Shown: piece after piece, positions 18,879 through 29,813 of the stretch
Layout: every line of letters begins with the position of its first letter
How positions within the stretch are numbered: position 1 is the first letter of the stretch
Assembly (NCBI RefSeq): GCF_014529535.1
Contig: NW_023503941.1
Location: 2,788,942 to 2,852,941 of the forward strand
Source of the DNA: Bradysia coprophila
Taxonomy: Eukaryota > Arthropoda > Insecta > Diptera > Sciaridae
Length of the DNA: 64,000 nucleotides
Reading direction: 5' to 3'
Notes under the pieces: generated by a model
Databases searched by the model: none
What the model was told of the DNA's origin: nothing
The model's input: the letters and a program-made list of their open reading frames with translations, nothing else
Position numbers and translations under genes: made by a program

Positions 18879-21800
18879 TCAGAACGGATTGACAATCCAC
18901 GGTTTCACGCTTTCATGGATTGATTCCCAGAATTTCATAATGTCCTTCCTAAGACCGAGCATTGGTTTCGGACCATCATTTGTGATTGCAACGCAAATGT
19001 TTTCCCATCCAGTAAATCTTCCCAAGTACGTCGGGCGACTGAAAAATACATTTTTGATTTCGTTTTCACTCGCACCGTCAGAACAATCTGAACTGCAATA
19101 AAACGTACCCAGTTTTCGCATAATCGGTAAACACTTTCGGCGAAAATTCGAGAGCCGCTATCGTTTTCCGATTGATCGGATCGTTTGGATTTGTCAGGAC
19201 GGTGGCGAATTGTTCGGCAAACAATTTCGAACTGATCGTTGAACAAACACATTTAGAAAAGTATTTTGTCGAAAATGAGAAATCTCTGTGGCTCAACTTA
19301 CTAGAACATATACAGCAAGTCTTCCATGTGTGACATTCCGTTCAAATAAGTTATGTTCCTCGTGATTTTGATTGCATTCAAGTTCAGGTCCAGTTCGTAT
19401 CTGAAATTTTAGTTTTTATCTTTCGAGGTGACTGACTGTATAGGCGCACTGCTCATATGGACTGATAGCCCAAAAATTACTCAAATTCCAAGCGATTTGA
19501 GTCATCCGAAAAATGTTGCAAAGACTAAACAGTGCAGTCACTTACTCATAACAATTTGTTTTCGCTCGGGCTGAATGGAATTTCAATGCCTCATACACGG
19601 GATAGGCAAAATTCATGTCCGTTGTCATTTGCAAGTAAATTTCTAAAATCTCTTGAGTTGGCTCCAGTTTCCGATCGCCGAAATAAAATTTGTAAACTTT
19701 CTCCGCTGCCATTCGGTACATCTAAAAGCGCAAACGAAATTCGCATGAAAGGCGAGCAGAATTCGCAACCGAAAAAGGTCCACAAACACTTACAGGTGAC
19801 TCTGGAGCTAAGGTCAATCCGTTAAAAGGCAGTCCAATGTTGGAATAGTTTCGCAATGGTTCGAGCCAGTAGAACGGATTACTGGGATTGAAGAGTATAA
19901 TGGTTTCCTGGAGATAATTGGCTTTTATATCAATCGATCATATGAATCGACTCGAGTTTACAACTCACTGCGCTTGTAATACCAAACATTGCCGGAACAT
20001 TTACATTAGTCGTTTTATAAATCTCTTGTGGCCGTTGCGTTAAGAATGGGTTTTCGGCCTTTTTCACATCTGCACATGAAAATAAACAGAGAATTAAATC
20101 ATTGACCCCAACGCTCGTGCACTCAGTTACAACAATTTGTCGGAAATCAGATCCCCCAAAAAACCCAGAAGGGTAAATGTGACGCAAGTCCTTTATCTTA
20201 CTTACAAATGATATCGCTGATGGTGACGCATTCTGCGCCTGTACGTAAACTTTTTATCAACCGAAAAGTGACCCAAAAAGTTTCAGAAAGAAAATTTGAC
20301 AAAAAAAAATTGCGTCACAAAGTGGCAGATGATTCGGCCTTCTTCCGTTTAAATTCCATTATTTCACGACGGATTTTGTCCTATTTTCATGGTTACCTCA
20401 ACATCTGCCACTTTGTGACGCAATTTTTTTTTTTTGTCAAATTTTCTTTCTGAAACTTTTTGGGTCACTTTTCGGTTGATAAAAAGTTTACGTACAGGCG
20501 CAGAATGCGTCACCATCAGCGATATCAGTTATTTTGTAAGTAAGATAAAGGACTTGCGTCACATTTACCCTTCTGGGTTTTTTGGGGGATATCAGTTCTT
20601 TTGGAAGTTTAGGGGTAAGGGTCACTAGTTTTGTAAGCATCTCACGTCGACTGCAGCTCAAATCCATCGAAAATACGATGGAAGTTAGGAAGTGCCGGAG
20701 AAATCATATGTCATCCCAAAATTTAGGAACCAACCTTGGAACACCTCACTTATGTCGAAAATAACCCAAATCCATCAAAAAATCCGATGGAAGGTAGGAA
20801 GTGCCAGATGAATCATCTGTCATCCCAAAATATAGTAACCAACCTTGGAACACCTCTTTTATGTCGAAAATAACCCGAATCCATCAAAAAATCCGATGGA
20901 AGTTAGGAAGTGCCAGAGGAATCATCATCTGTCATCCCAAAATTTAGAAACCAACCTTGGAACACCTCACTTATGTCGAAAATAACCCGAATCCATCAAA
21001 AAATCCGATGGAAGTTAGGAAGTGCTAGAGGAATCATCTGTCATCCCAAAATTTAGGAACCAACCTTGGAACACCTCACTTATGTCGAAAATAACCTAAA
21101 ACCATCAAAAAATCCTATGGAAGTTAGGAAGTGCCAGAGGAATCATCTGTCATCCCAAAATTTAGGAACCAACCTTGGAACACCTCACTTATGTCGAAAA
21201 TAACCCAAATCCATCAAAAAATCCGATGGAAGTTAGGAAGTGCCAGAGGAATCATCATCTGTCATCCCAAAATTTAGAAACCAACCTTGGAACACCTCAC
21301 TTATGTCGAAAATAACCCGAATCCATCAAAAAATCCGATGGAAGTTAGGAAGTGCTAGAGGAATCATCTGTCATCCCAAAATTTAGGAACCAACCTTGGA
21401 ACACCTCACTTATGTCGAAAATAACCTGAATCCATCAAAAAATCCGATGGAAGTTAGGAAGTGCTAGAGGAATCATCTGTCATCCCAAAATTTAGGAACC
21501 AACCTTGGAACACCTCACTTATGTCGAAAATAACCTGAATCCATCAAAAAATCCGATGGAAGTTAGGAAGTGCTAGAGGAATCATCTGTCATCCCAAAAT
21601 TTAGGAACCAACCTTGGAACACCTCACTTATGTCGAAAATAACCCAAATCCATCAAAAAATCCGATGGAAGGTAGGAAGTGCCAGATGAATCATCTGTCA
21701 TCCCAAAATATAGTAACCAACCTTGGAACACCTCTTTTATGTCGAAAATAACCCGAATCCATCAAAAAATCCGATGGAAGTTAGAAAGTGCCAGAGGAAT

Positions 21801-24800
21801 CATCATCTGTCATCCCAAAATTTAGAAACCAACCTTGGAACACCTCACTTATGTCGAAAATAACCCGAATCCATCAAAAAATCCGATGGAAGTTAGGAAG
21901 TGCTAGAGGAATCATCTGTCATCCCAAAATTTAGGAACCAACCTTGGAACACCTCACTTATGTCGAAAATAACCTAAAACCATCAAAAAATCCTATGGAA
22001 GTTAGGAAGTGCCAGAGGAATCATCTGTCATCCCAAAATTTAGGAACCAACCTTGGAACACCTCACTTATGTCGAAAATAACCCGAATCCATCAAAAAGT
22101 CCGATGGAAGTTAGGAAGTGCTAGAGGAATCATCTGTCATCCCAAAATTTAGGAACCAACCTTGGAACACCTCACTTATGTCGAAAATAACCTGAATCCA
22201 TCAAAAAATCCGATGGAAGTTAGGAAGTGCCAGAGGAATCATCTGTCATCCCAAAATTTAGGAACCAACCTTGGAACACCTCACTTATGTCGAAAATAAC
22301 CCAAATCCATCAAAAAATCCGATGGAAGGTAGGAAGTGCCAGAGGAATCATCTGTCATCCCAAAATTTGGGAACCGACCTGGTGTAAGTTAATATTTAAT
22401 AATCCACACAATTTCCAACAAGAAACACATCCAAAAACAACACACACCGTTCACCACATTACCATCCATATCATGCACTAAAATATACAAAACACACACA
22501 CACATACAAATTGGTATTTATATGACATTTGTATATGGAGACTTTGAGGAGCTCCAGCTCCCAAGATATGAGCTTTTTCCAACTTTTGAAAATTCCATTC
22601 TTATTTTTGGGCCATTATTAGCCTATAACCAAAATTTCAGGAAAATCTATAGAAACGTTTAGGAGTTCCTGGATCCCGGAATCCTGGAACTAACTAACTA
22701 ACGTAGGCGATTTCAGTTATCTGAAAAAACGAAATTTTGCTTATTTTCATACAAACATCAATATTTCGAAGTTCAATATCTCGGCCAATTTTGAAGCTGC
22801 AGTAACGTGTGATAGCTCGTTGAACTCGTATGGATTCCAAGATTCCAGATATCCTAGTTTGGGGGTCGTTGGAGTTAAGGGGGAGAAGTCAAAAAGTTGC
22901 TGTAAATATGCTCCGCCGACCCCAAAAATTTTTTTTTAAAACATTTTTGGTAGTGGACTTGCGTCACGCCCGCTAACTAACGTGCGGGCATGATGCTGTC
23001 TACCAGTGAACTGTGACTAACCTTCAATTACTGTCGAAAAGGGCATCTCAACCAAGCTCAATGGAGACACAGAGATAGATGGCGACTTTTCCAAAATTAA
23101 TTCGATTGGCGCTTCCAACATGAATTGCAATACATCGTGTCCGGTGGCTCCAGCGTCCAATGCAAATATCTGCTTAAATAGATCCACATGACTGTTCGGT
23201 GCATAGTGCCCCCAGTTTGTAAATGTTGTACCGCTCATTGGGATTGCACGTTTTATGAATTGCCTTGACGTATCTGAGAGCGTGTGCAAATGTGTTGAAA
23301 GGCCACCTGTTGGCAATGGATATTGAAGAAGAGTTTAGCGATGACGAACAACGAAAGCGTAAAACAGGTCTTAGCCATTCTAGCTCATCCTCATAAGTCT
23401 TACCGGCACTTTCACCAAAGACTGTGATTTCATTCGGATCGCCACCGAAGTGTTTGATGTTCCTGTGGGTCCATGCCAAAGCCAGCTGTTGATCTTTGAA
23501 TCCCATATTGCCGGTGTATCCTTTTATGTCAAAATTAGCAAAACCCCACGGTCCCAACCGATAGTTAATCGTAACCAGAACCACATCGTCTTCGACAATA
23601 AAATCCGGTCCATACCATGTATCCGTGCCATCGCCTTCGGTGAAGGCACCGCCGTGGATGAAGAACATAACAGCCCTCTTAGAGTTGCTCTTGTTGCATG
23701 ACGTTACTGTTGGAAATAGGCAGGTGATCAGAATAGTTCACTTTGCCAGTGACAAATAGCCTACCCGGCGTGAACACATTCAGGAAGAGGCAGTCTTCGC
23801 TCTGCTTGTTCATGGACGGAAATAATTTCGATTGATAGATGACCATGCAAGAATTTCCATATTCGCTGGCTTCAAGGATTCCTTTCCATGGTGTTATCGG
23901 AAGGGGAACCTGACGAAGCAGACATTTCTTTTATAGACTGGTCTGGTCACGCCACGTAATTTACATAACAAACCAAACCAAATTCAAATCAGAACAAAAG
24001 GAAAAATTCTATTGGAATTTACGGGGCAGTGGTGCAGGTGCGGTGCCTTTTTTTAAAATAGTAGATGACACGAGTTCCTTGGGAAATGGGTCAGCCGAAC
24101 TTGTTTTTCTTGCTATTGTTGCGACATTGGAATGATTGCTAGAGTTTTTAGAACAACTGAAAAAGACATTCTGATGGCACAGAGGAATGGGTTGGCTGAG
24201 TGGCAGCGTACAGGCCTTCCACCAAGTAATCCAGGTGAAGACAAAGTTCTGTATGGAATTTCTTTTTTCAATGTATAGCATGAAAGTAACGTTCCTAAGC
24301 CCACAAGGAACCGTACACATAGGAATGGCATGAATAACGCACCATTCACAATGAATTCTATGTACAAAATATCTGGGTCTAACTTTATGCTCAGATAATA
24401 TAATTAGCACTAGAAGAAATCACAAAAAATCCTGAGTAAAATTACTTCACGGTGGTTCCTTCACAGTCAATAAATTTCACAAAAAAATCGAGTTTAGCGA
24501 AAGTGGGTGGCGATGATGCTGATTCTCCGGAACAGCTCAGGGGATTTTGCTAAAACTTGTTTACTTGAATAGCATTTCCCTCCCCCAACTCACTTATGAA
24601 AAAACCCGGGATGTTAACTAACACTTTTCTTTAAAGTTCGTTCAGCCCCACCGTGACCTGCGTCACATTTACCATTTAAGGGATTTTTGACTGATATCAC
24701 CCCTTTTGTAAGTGTGTCATTTCGACAACATCAAAAAGCTTATAAAAATTAAAAAAATTCTAGAGAAATCAGTCTGAATCTATCAGAAAATCCGATGGAA

Positions 24801-27539
24801 GTTAGGAAGTGCCAGAGGAATCATCCGTCATCCCAAAATTTAGGAACTAACCTTTGAACATCGCACTCATGTCGAAAATAACCCAAATCCATCAAAAAGC
24901 CGATAGAAGTTAGGAAGTGCCAGAGGAATCATCTGTCATCCCAAAATTTAGGAACCAACCTTGAAACACTTCACTAATGTCGAAAATAACCCAAATCCAT
25001 CAAAAAATCCGATGGAAGTTAGGAAGTTCCAGAGGAATCATCTGTCATCCCAAAATTTAAGGACTAACCTAATAGAAGTTTATACTTAATATTCTTCCAA
25101 CAAGAAACATATCCCAAAACAACACACACCTTTCACCCATTACCATCCATATCATGCACCAAAATATGCATACAACACACACACCCACACACACACACAC
25201 ACACATACAAATTAGCTTTTATATGGCATTTGTATGGATACTTTAAAGAGCTCCAGCTCCCAAGATATGGTTTTTTCCAACTTTTGAAAATTCCACTCTT
25301 ATTTTTGGGCCATTATTAGCCTATAACCAAAATTTCAGGAAAATCTATATAAAAGTTTAGGAGTTGCTGGATCCACTAGAATCAACTAACGTAGGCGATT
25401 TGCATTATCTGAAAATTCGAGATTTTGCTTATGGCATCTATTTTTTTGTCAGCAAATTTATTCTTTTTTTCTGCAAATTTAGTGTTTTGTATCAGCAAAA
25501 TTAGTCTTATTTTCAGCAAACTTATTAGTACTCGAACAGCATCTTTATTGCTTTCTGAGCAGCAATATTACTGACTTTAAGCAGCAAAAATAATTCTTTT
25601 GCAGCAAATCCCTGGCAGCAAATTTATTACTTTGTAGTCAGCAAATTTATTGTTTTGTAATATGCACTTTTAATGCCTTCGAACAGCAAAATTAATACCT
25701 CGAAGTTATTGCTTTTTGTCAGCAAATATATTAGTGTTTCAATTGCAAATTTATTTTTTTGTAAGTAGGAAAATTACTATCTTCAATCAGCATATGTCCC
25801 GCAGTAGGACATATAAAATTATATCACTAACACCACTAACACGAAAACGTCAACTCAACAAGCGACGAAAAGTAGAACTTTCCGTTGCCTTTATTGCGAA
25901 TACCGTTGTACACAACTCGGTGATAGATCTTTTAGGCACACGATGTGTATTGTCACGCTCGACCTGCGGTATCGAGTGACAATCTACACACCTAGTGCCT
26001 AAAAAAGCATTTATCCCTCGATTTGAATGGGGCTTCGTAATTTCGCTATGCGTAATTTCTAGGATGCACACCTTTCATAATAATTTCACTTTAACTAAGT
26101 TTACGGATCGCTCGGCGTGTTAAAACGCTCTTTATGGGCAATGAATTACACAGACTAATTATTAGACGATGCGAGAGAAAAAAAATTAACTCCTAAGTTA
26201 CCGACACCGTTCCGGCGCCCGGCTCGCATTGCGGCCCTCCGCTTCGCTCCGGGGCAATGGGCCGGATCGCTCGGCGTGTTAAAACGCTTTTTAAGTGCAA
26301 TGAAAATTGGTATCCATTTCGTAAAAAGAAATGAATTGTCCGTGTAGTGTCAATCACTATTTACGTTGACGTAAGACGTGAAATAGTAATTTCTGCAGCT
26401 AGTTGCGAAAAGTGGTAGTTTGTGTCACTAGATGTAATGTTATCAAACGTGCGAAGCGAGCGAAGCATGTGACAAAAACTACCACTTTCACAACGTGTTG
26501 CATACAACGTTTTCTGCAACCAGCTGCGAAAAATGAACTTTTGAAAATTGTTACACTGCGATTATATATCTCAATAGCCGAATGGTTAGAGGTGTTGCTC
26601 GATAAGCATTGGGTTTTGGTGTCCATTTCACCACTAGTGACGAAAAGCATATATGAAAATCCATTTCACCAAAAATAGATAAAAAATAGCTAAAATAAAC
26701 AATTAATTTTGCTGATGACGAATAAATAAATTTGTTGACAAAAGTATTAACTTTGCTGATAGAAATAAATAAATTTGCTACTAAAAAATAGCTAAAAAAA
26801 TATTTAATTTTGCAGATTGCAAAAAAATAAATGTGCTGACAAAATAAGATTAAATTTGCTGCTTCAAAAAAATAAATTTGCAGACGAAGAATTAAATTTG
26901 GTCACAATAGCAATAAATTTGCTGAAGTAAAAGAATAAATTTGCTGATAAAAAAAATAATTTTGCTGCAAAAAAAGAATAATTTTGCTGACAAAAAAAGA
27001 TTTCCCTTTTGCTTATTTTCATACAAACATCAATATTTCAAAGTTCAATATCTCGGCCAATTTTGAAGCTGCAGCAATGTGTGATAGCTCGTTGAACTCG
27101 TATGGATTTCTAGATTCCGGACATCCTAGTTTAGGGGCCATTGGAGCCAAAGGGGAAAAGTCAAAAATTTGCCCAAAAAATTTTGTACAATTTTCTTGGC
27201 AGTGGACTTGCGTCACGCCCTCTTACTAACGTGCGGGCATGATTTTCAGATGGAACAGGCAAAAAAATATTTTAAAAGTTTCGTGTAAGACATTTCTTTT
27301 GCGACTTTCGGTCAAAGACACAACGACAAGATTGAATGGCACAATACCTTGAATCTCAAATCGCCAATGGGCGGTTCAGCATAGGGAATTCCCTTGAACG
27401 CAATGTACTCCTTCTTATTTGCCAATGTTCTCAGCGCCACACCGCGCACTTGACCGCTATTCGTTTTTACAGTTAAATTGTCACAGAGAGTCAAAAGAAA
27501 TAAATTCCCGAACAAAAATAGCCAAACGGTTGACAACAT
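18879..27539 (-). CDS. Secreted type-B carboxylesterase (esterase 1)
   Basis: Ten exons on the minus strand: 27539-27348, 23909-23765, 23706-23404, 23306-23022, 20069-19969, 19907-19794, 19721-19546, 19400-19302, 19231-19109 and 19038-18879; all junctions are GT-AG and in phase, giving 565 residues. The first ~20 residues (MLSTVWLFLFGNLFLLTLC) are a signal peptide. Family signatures: EDCLFLNVF, the oxyanion loop FIHGGAF, the nucleophile elbow GESAG (split by intron 3), the acidic triad residue in GITSAE at the exon 5/6 join, and the histidine in GMSHMEDLLYMF. The complete triad predicts an active serine hydrolase of the insect esterase/juvenile-hormone-esterase class; the substrate is unknown. 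The C-terminus WIVNPF has no ER-retention signal, so secretion is likely. Intron 1 holds a foldback element and intron 4 a long minisatellite. Confidence 0.93.
20152..20588. mobile_element. Palindromic MITE in esterase 1 intron 4
   Basis: Arms of ~190 bp from CCCCCAAAAAACCCAGAAGG fold back exactly; they contain GGTAAATGTGACGCAAGTCC, GGTGACGCATTCTGCGCCTG and GCGTCACAAAGTGGCAGATG. The loop is ~65 bp. It begins 82 bp from exon 5. Confidence 0.85.
20655..22384. repeat. 109-bp minisatellite, ~16 copies
   Basis: Each unit contains AATCCATCAAAAAATCCGAT, GAAGTTAGGAAGTGCCAGAG, GAATCATCTGTCATCCC and TTGGAACACCTCACTTATG. The anchor TATGTCG occurs at 20751, 20860, 20972, 21081, 21190, 21302, 21411, 21520, 21629, 21738, 21850, 21959, 22068, 22177 and 22286. 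Spacing is 109, or 112 where ATC is duplicated. A rare variant (CCTCTTTTATG) recurs 878 bp apart, implying block duplication of eight units. It lies within intron 4 of esterase 1. Confidence 0.95.
22385..22995 (+). mobile_element. 3' part of the minisatellite-bearing transposon (copy I)
   Basis: A unique body follows the 109-bp array: an ACACACAC-rich stretch, TTTTGAAAATTCCATTCTTA, AACTAACGTAGGCGATTTCA, and the end GGACTTGCGTCACGCCCGC with the terminal hairpin GCCCGCTAACTAACGTGCGGGC followed by ATGA. The same end is found near 27238 and, reversed, near 14284. The 5' end is probably at about 20548-20640. Confidence 0.6.
23910..24640. other. Intron 1 of esterase 1, proximal part
   Basis: No gene was recognised. 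Open frames at 24009-24410 on the minus strand have no family character. Confidence 0.4.
25433..27006. mobile_element. FB-like foldback element with tandem-repeat arms
   Basis: A 10-bp duplication, TTTTGCTTAT, lies at 25423-25432 and 27007-27016; copy I shows the uninterrupted site near 22735. The left arm (25433-25790) is a degenerate array of ~20-bp units like CAGCAAATTTATTNTTTT. The right arm (26690-27006) is the inverse array (AATAAATTTGCTGACAA). Outer ends match as GGCATC-TATTTTTTTGTCAGC against GGGAAA-TCTTTTTTTGTCAGC. Tandem-repeat arms and 9-10 bp duplications are features of Foldback/MULE-type elements. The ~900-bp middle has no transposase frame. Confidence 0.75.
26567..26640 (+). 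other. tRNA-like remnant
   Basis: AGCCGAATGGTTAGAGG resembles a class-II tRNA D-arm, followed by a short stem with a CGATAAG loop and a T-arm-like GGTTTTGGTGTCCATTTCACC. No matching acceptor stem can be formed. It is more likely a decayed tRNA or SINE head than a gene. Confidence 0.25.
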
Positions 27540-27594
27540 TCTACCACCGACCGATTCGATTCACAAACTGCCACTTGTCGCTATCAATATGCTA

Positions 27595-27600
27595 CTTATA
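27595..27600 (-). promoter_or_regulatory. TATA box of esterase 1
   Basis: TATAAG on the minus strand, 55-60 bases before the ATG. Confidence 0.5.
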
Positions 27601-28805
27601 GTTTAAAGAACTGTCCAAGGACAAATGTTAGATTCGTGCGATACGAAATAATGGTAAGAGTCTCATGGGTTCATGTTATTAAACAGGGGCGAGCCGAATT
27701 CAAAACATTTTATTTATTTTATCTAGAGTTAACATAAATCACCCATCTATGAACAAAACGATTGCGAATAGGTAAGGTGCATTACAACATGAAAAAACTT
27801 ATGTCCCTCGTCTTCAGCTCTGGATACATACTTCCCCCTCGTGATTAAGCAAATTTTCCCGCAGGTATGTAACATACTATTACATAAAGGGCGAGAAAAA
27901 GATGAAAATTAGAGTTTTCGGGTGAATTGTGTTGATCCGAGGCGAATCCGAGGTCAATAAACACACGAAAACGAGAATTTTCATCTTTTTTATCCCGAGT
28001 TATGTGATGGATCTTACATTCTGAGGGCGTCGAAAGAAGTGCTTGAAACATGAAAAGTACGGTTTTCGACGCATGTAGCATGTGAAGGTTATTAATGTCG
28101 CGCACGGATGAAAGTTTAATTTTCGTCATGCAAACTTCAAAGTGAGTGATTTCGTGCGAGTCTATTTAGTAAATTTTACATACACCTACAGCTTGTTGCC
28201 TTTTTTTAACACATATTTGACAAACATTTGTTAATTCGTCTTCTAGAAGGCAAAGTCGCATAATGACGTATTTGAGCTTGGCCGCATTGAAACAACAGAA
28301 AATGGTGCGCTGGGGGTGTACTCACTTACTATAATAATAATAGCGTATGGTTATAGTTCTGCCGGGAGGACACATTTCAAGTGACAGATTCGGCTACCAT
28401 TTGCTGCTATATAGCTAGTGAAGGTACTTTTTACATGGTATTGTAATGACCTAACAATGGAGACATGCTTAACATGAATTCCGAACCACGCCTTCTCAAG
28501 GCTTAGCAGTGCTAAGCTCACTAAAGCGCAGTAGGAGTAGAATACCGTCGGCTCCCATCAATGGCTTGACCGGTAAGCCGTGTGACAGCTCTACACACAC
28601 AACCATACCAGATATTTATGAATCGATTCAACCTGCTGTGTATTTGTGTACACGTCTGACAAGCGATTTCTTTTTTCTGGCCTGGTTGACGCTCGAACCA
28701 CCGACACTGACAACTCAATCGAATATTGGAAAGCAAACGTGCTTACCATTGAGTCGCCTCACTTCTAACTGTACCATTTGCAGATGTAATTTTCGTCAGA
28801 GATTT
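27601..28805. other. Spacer between the two esterase genes, left part
   Basis: No gene was recognised. Sequence around 27850-28130 carries small inverted blocks (CATGAAAAGTACGGTTTTCGACGC recalls 45090-45110), so dispersed repeats are likely. Confidence 0.4.
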
Positions 28806-28809
28806 CAGA

Positions 28810-29095
28810 TCAATCGGTCCTGAAAAATGGTTGAAAAATGACTGAAAAATTGCATCCGGTCCTCTGGCTGAAACATGTATGGTATTACAGCCCACAGTTA
28901 CAACTTTTTATTTTAATGGTATACAAATACTGCGCTATTGGTAATTATATTTCAACAAAGTTACCAATAGCGCAACATTTGTATATCATTAGAATATAAA
29001 GTGGTAACTGTGATACAGTCCACTCCACACATTTTTGAGACAGTGGAACGTATGCTTTTTTGCAGTCATTTTTCAACAATTTTTCAGTAACTATG
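28810..29095. mobile_element. Palindromic MITE between the esterases
   Basis: Two arms containing TGAAAAATGACTGAAAAATTG, GCCCACAGTTACAAC and TATTGGTAATTATATTTCA fold back around a centre near 28955. Related sequence flanks the repeats at 36640-36740. Confidence 0.65.
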
Positions 29096-29362
29096 TACTC
29101 ACCTTTACGGTTCTGTTGTTGCGGAATACACGTTACAAAAATTGAGAGTTAAATCCATCAGCGCCGATAAACTCTTGCCGGAAATTGAGCTAACGCTAAT
29201 TTGTGCAAATGTTGGACCAGTGTTTACAAATTCTGTGTTTACCATTCAAATTTATTTACTCGGCACGTGTAGAATTCAAATCAGCCAACAATGTGTTTTG
29301 CGGAAATATGACGTAAGAATCGAAAAAACTGGAGTTTGCGGTATGTATTCGGTGAAATTAAA

Positions 29363-29515
29363 TAACCTCCATACAAACAACACGGGGAATAATGGTTGAG
29401 ATGTGCGTCAAATTCGTCTCACTCGGCTCGGAGGGTCGTACATCTCGATCATTATTGATCATTATTCCCCGTAGAGTGTGTGTTGTTTGTATGGAGGGTA
29501 TGGAGGTTATTTAGG
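29363..29515. mobile_element. Hairpin MITE ending AATAACCTCCATACAAACAAC
   Basis: The left arm AATAACCTCCATACAAAC...GGGGAATAATG is inverted at 29461-29515. The loop contains TCACTCGGCTCGGAGGG. Confidence 0.7.
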
Positions 29516-29813
29516 TGGAATTTCTGAAAATACTGATCAGTTGAGCAACATTTCGCGCACACTAGTGTCCAAGTAGTTGAAAGTTGAAACAGCCGTCGTG
29601 AATTTATAAATGAAAGGTTATATAAACCTGAAACGGTTTGACCTCTAGCTCTATTTTCGATAATTCGGTAAGAATTTCGATTCCGGCCTCGATGTCATTA
29701 ATACCGTGACTTTTGCCGTCTTATTCCGGAAGATTCAAAAACATTCAAAATTCGTGATCCAAAGGAATGTTTAATTGTGGCAACAAAATAAATCACGTTC
29801 CACACACGTTCCC

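Larger units (their letters stand above)
24648..27245 (+). mobile_element. Minisatellite-bearing transposon, copy II
   Basis: The 5' end TGACCTGCGTCACATTTACC is followed by about three 109-bp units (24775-25075), the same ACACAC-rich body as copy I, and the same 3' end and hairpin near 27213-27240. It is interrupted by the foldback element at 25433-27006. It lies in intron 1 of esterase 1. Confidence 0.6.

Noticed and set aside
18879-19231. Apparent frameshift near the C-terminus of esterase 1, and the same around 29920-30033 in esterase 2
   Set aside because: Both genes have a short phase-2 intron here (GTACGT...TTTTCAG and GTATGA...TTTTCAG). Removing it joins YAKTG or YAKKG to RPT and gives the same C-terminus in both, so the genes are intact.
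26567-26640. A functional tRNA gene
   Set aside because: D-arm and T-arm resemblance only; no acceptor stem and a poor anticodon stem. Kept only as a low-confidence remnant.
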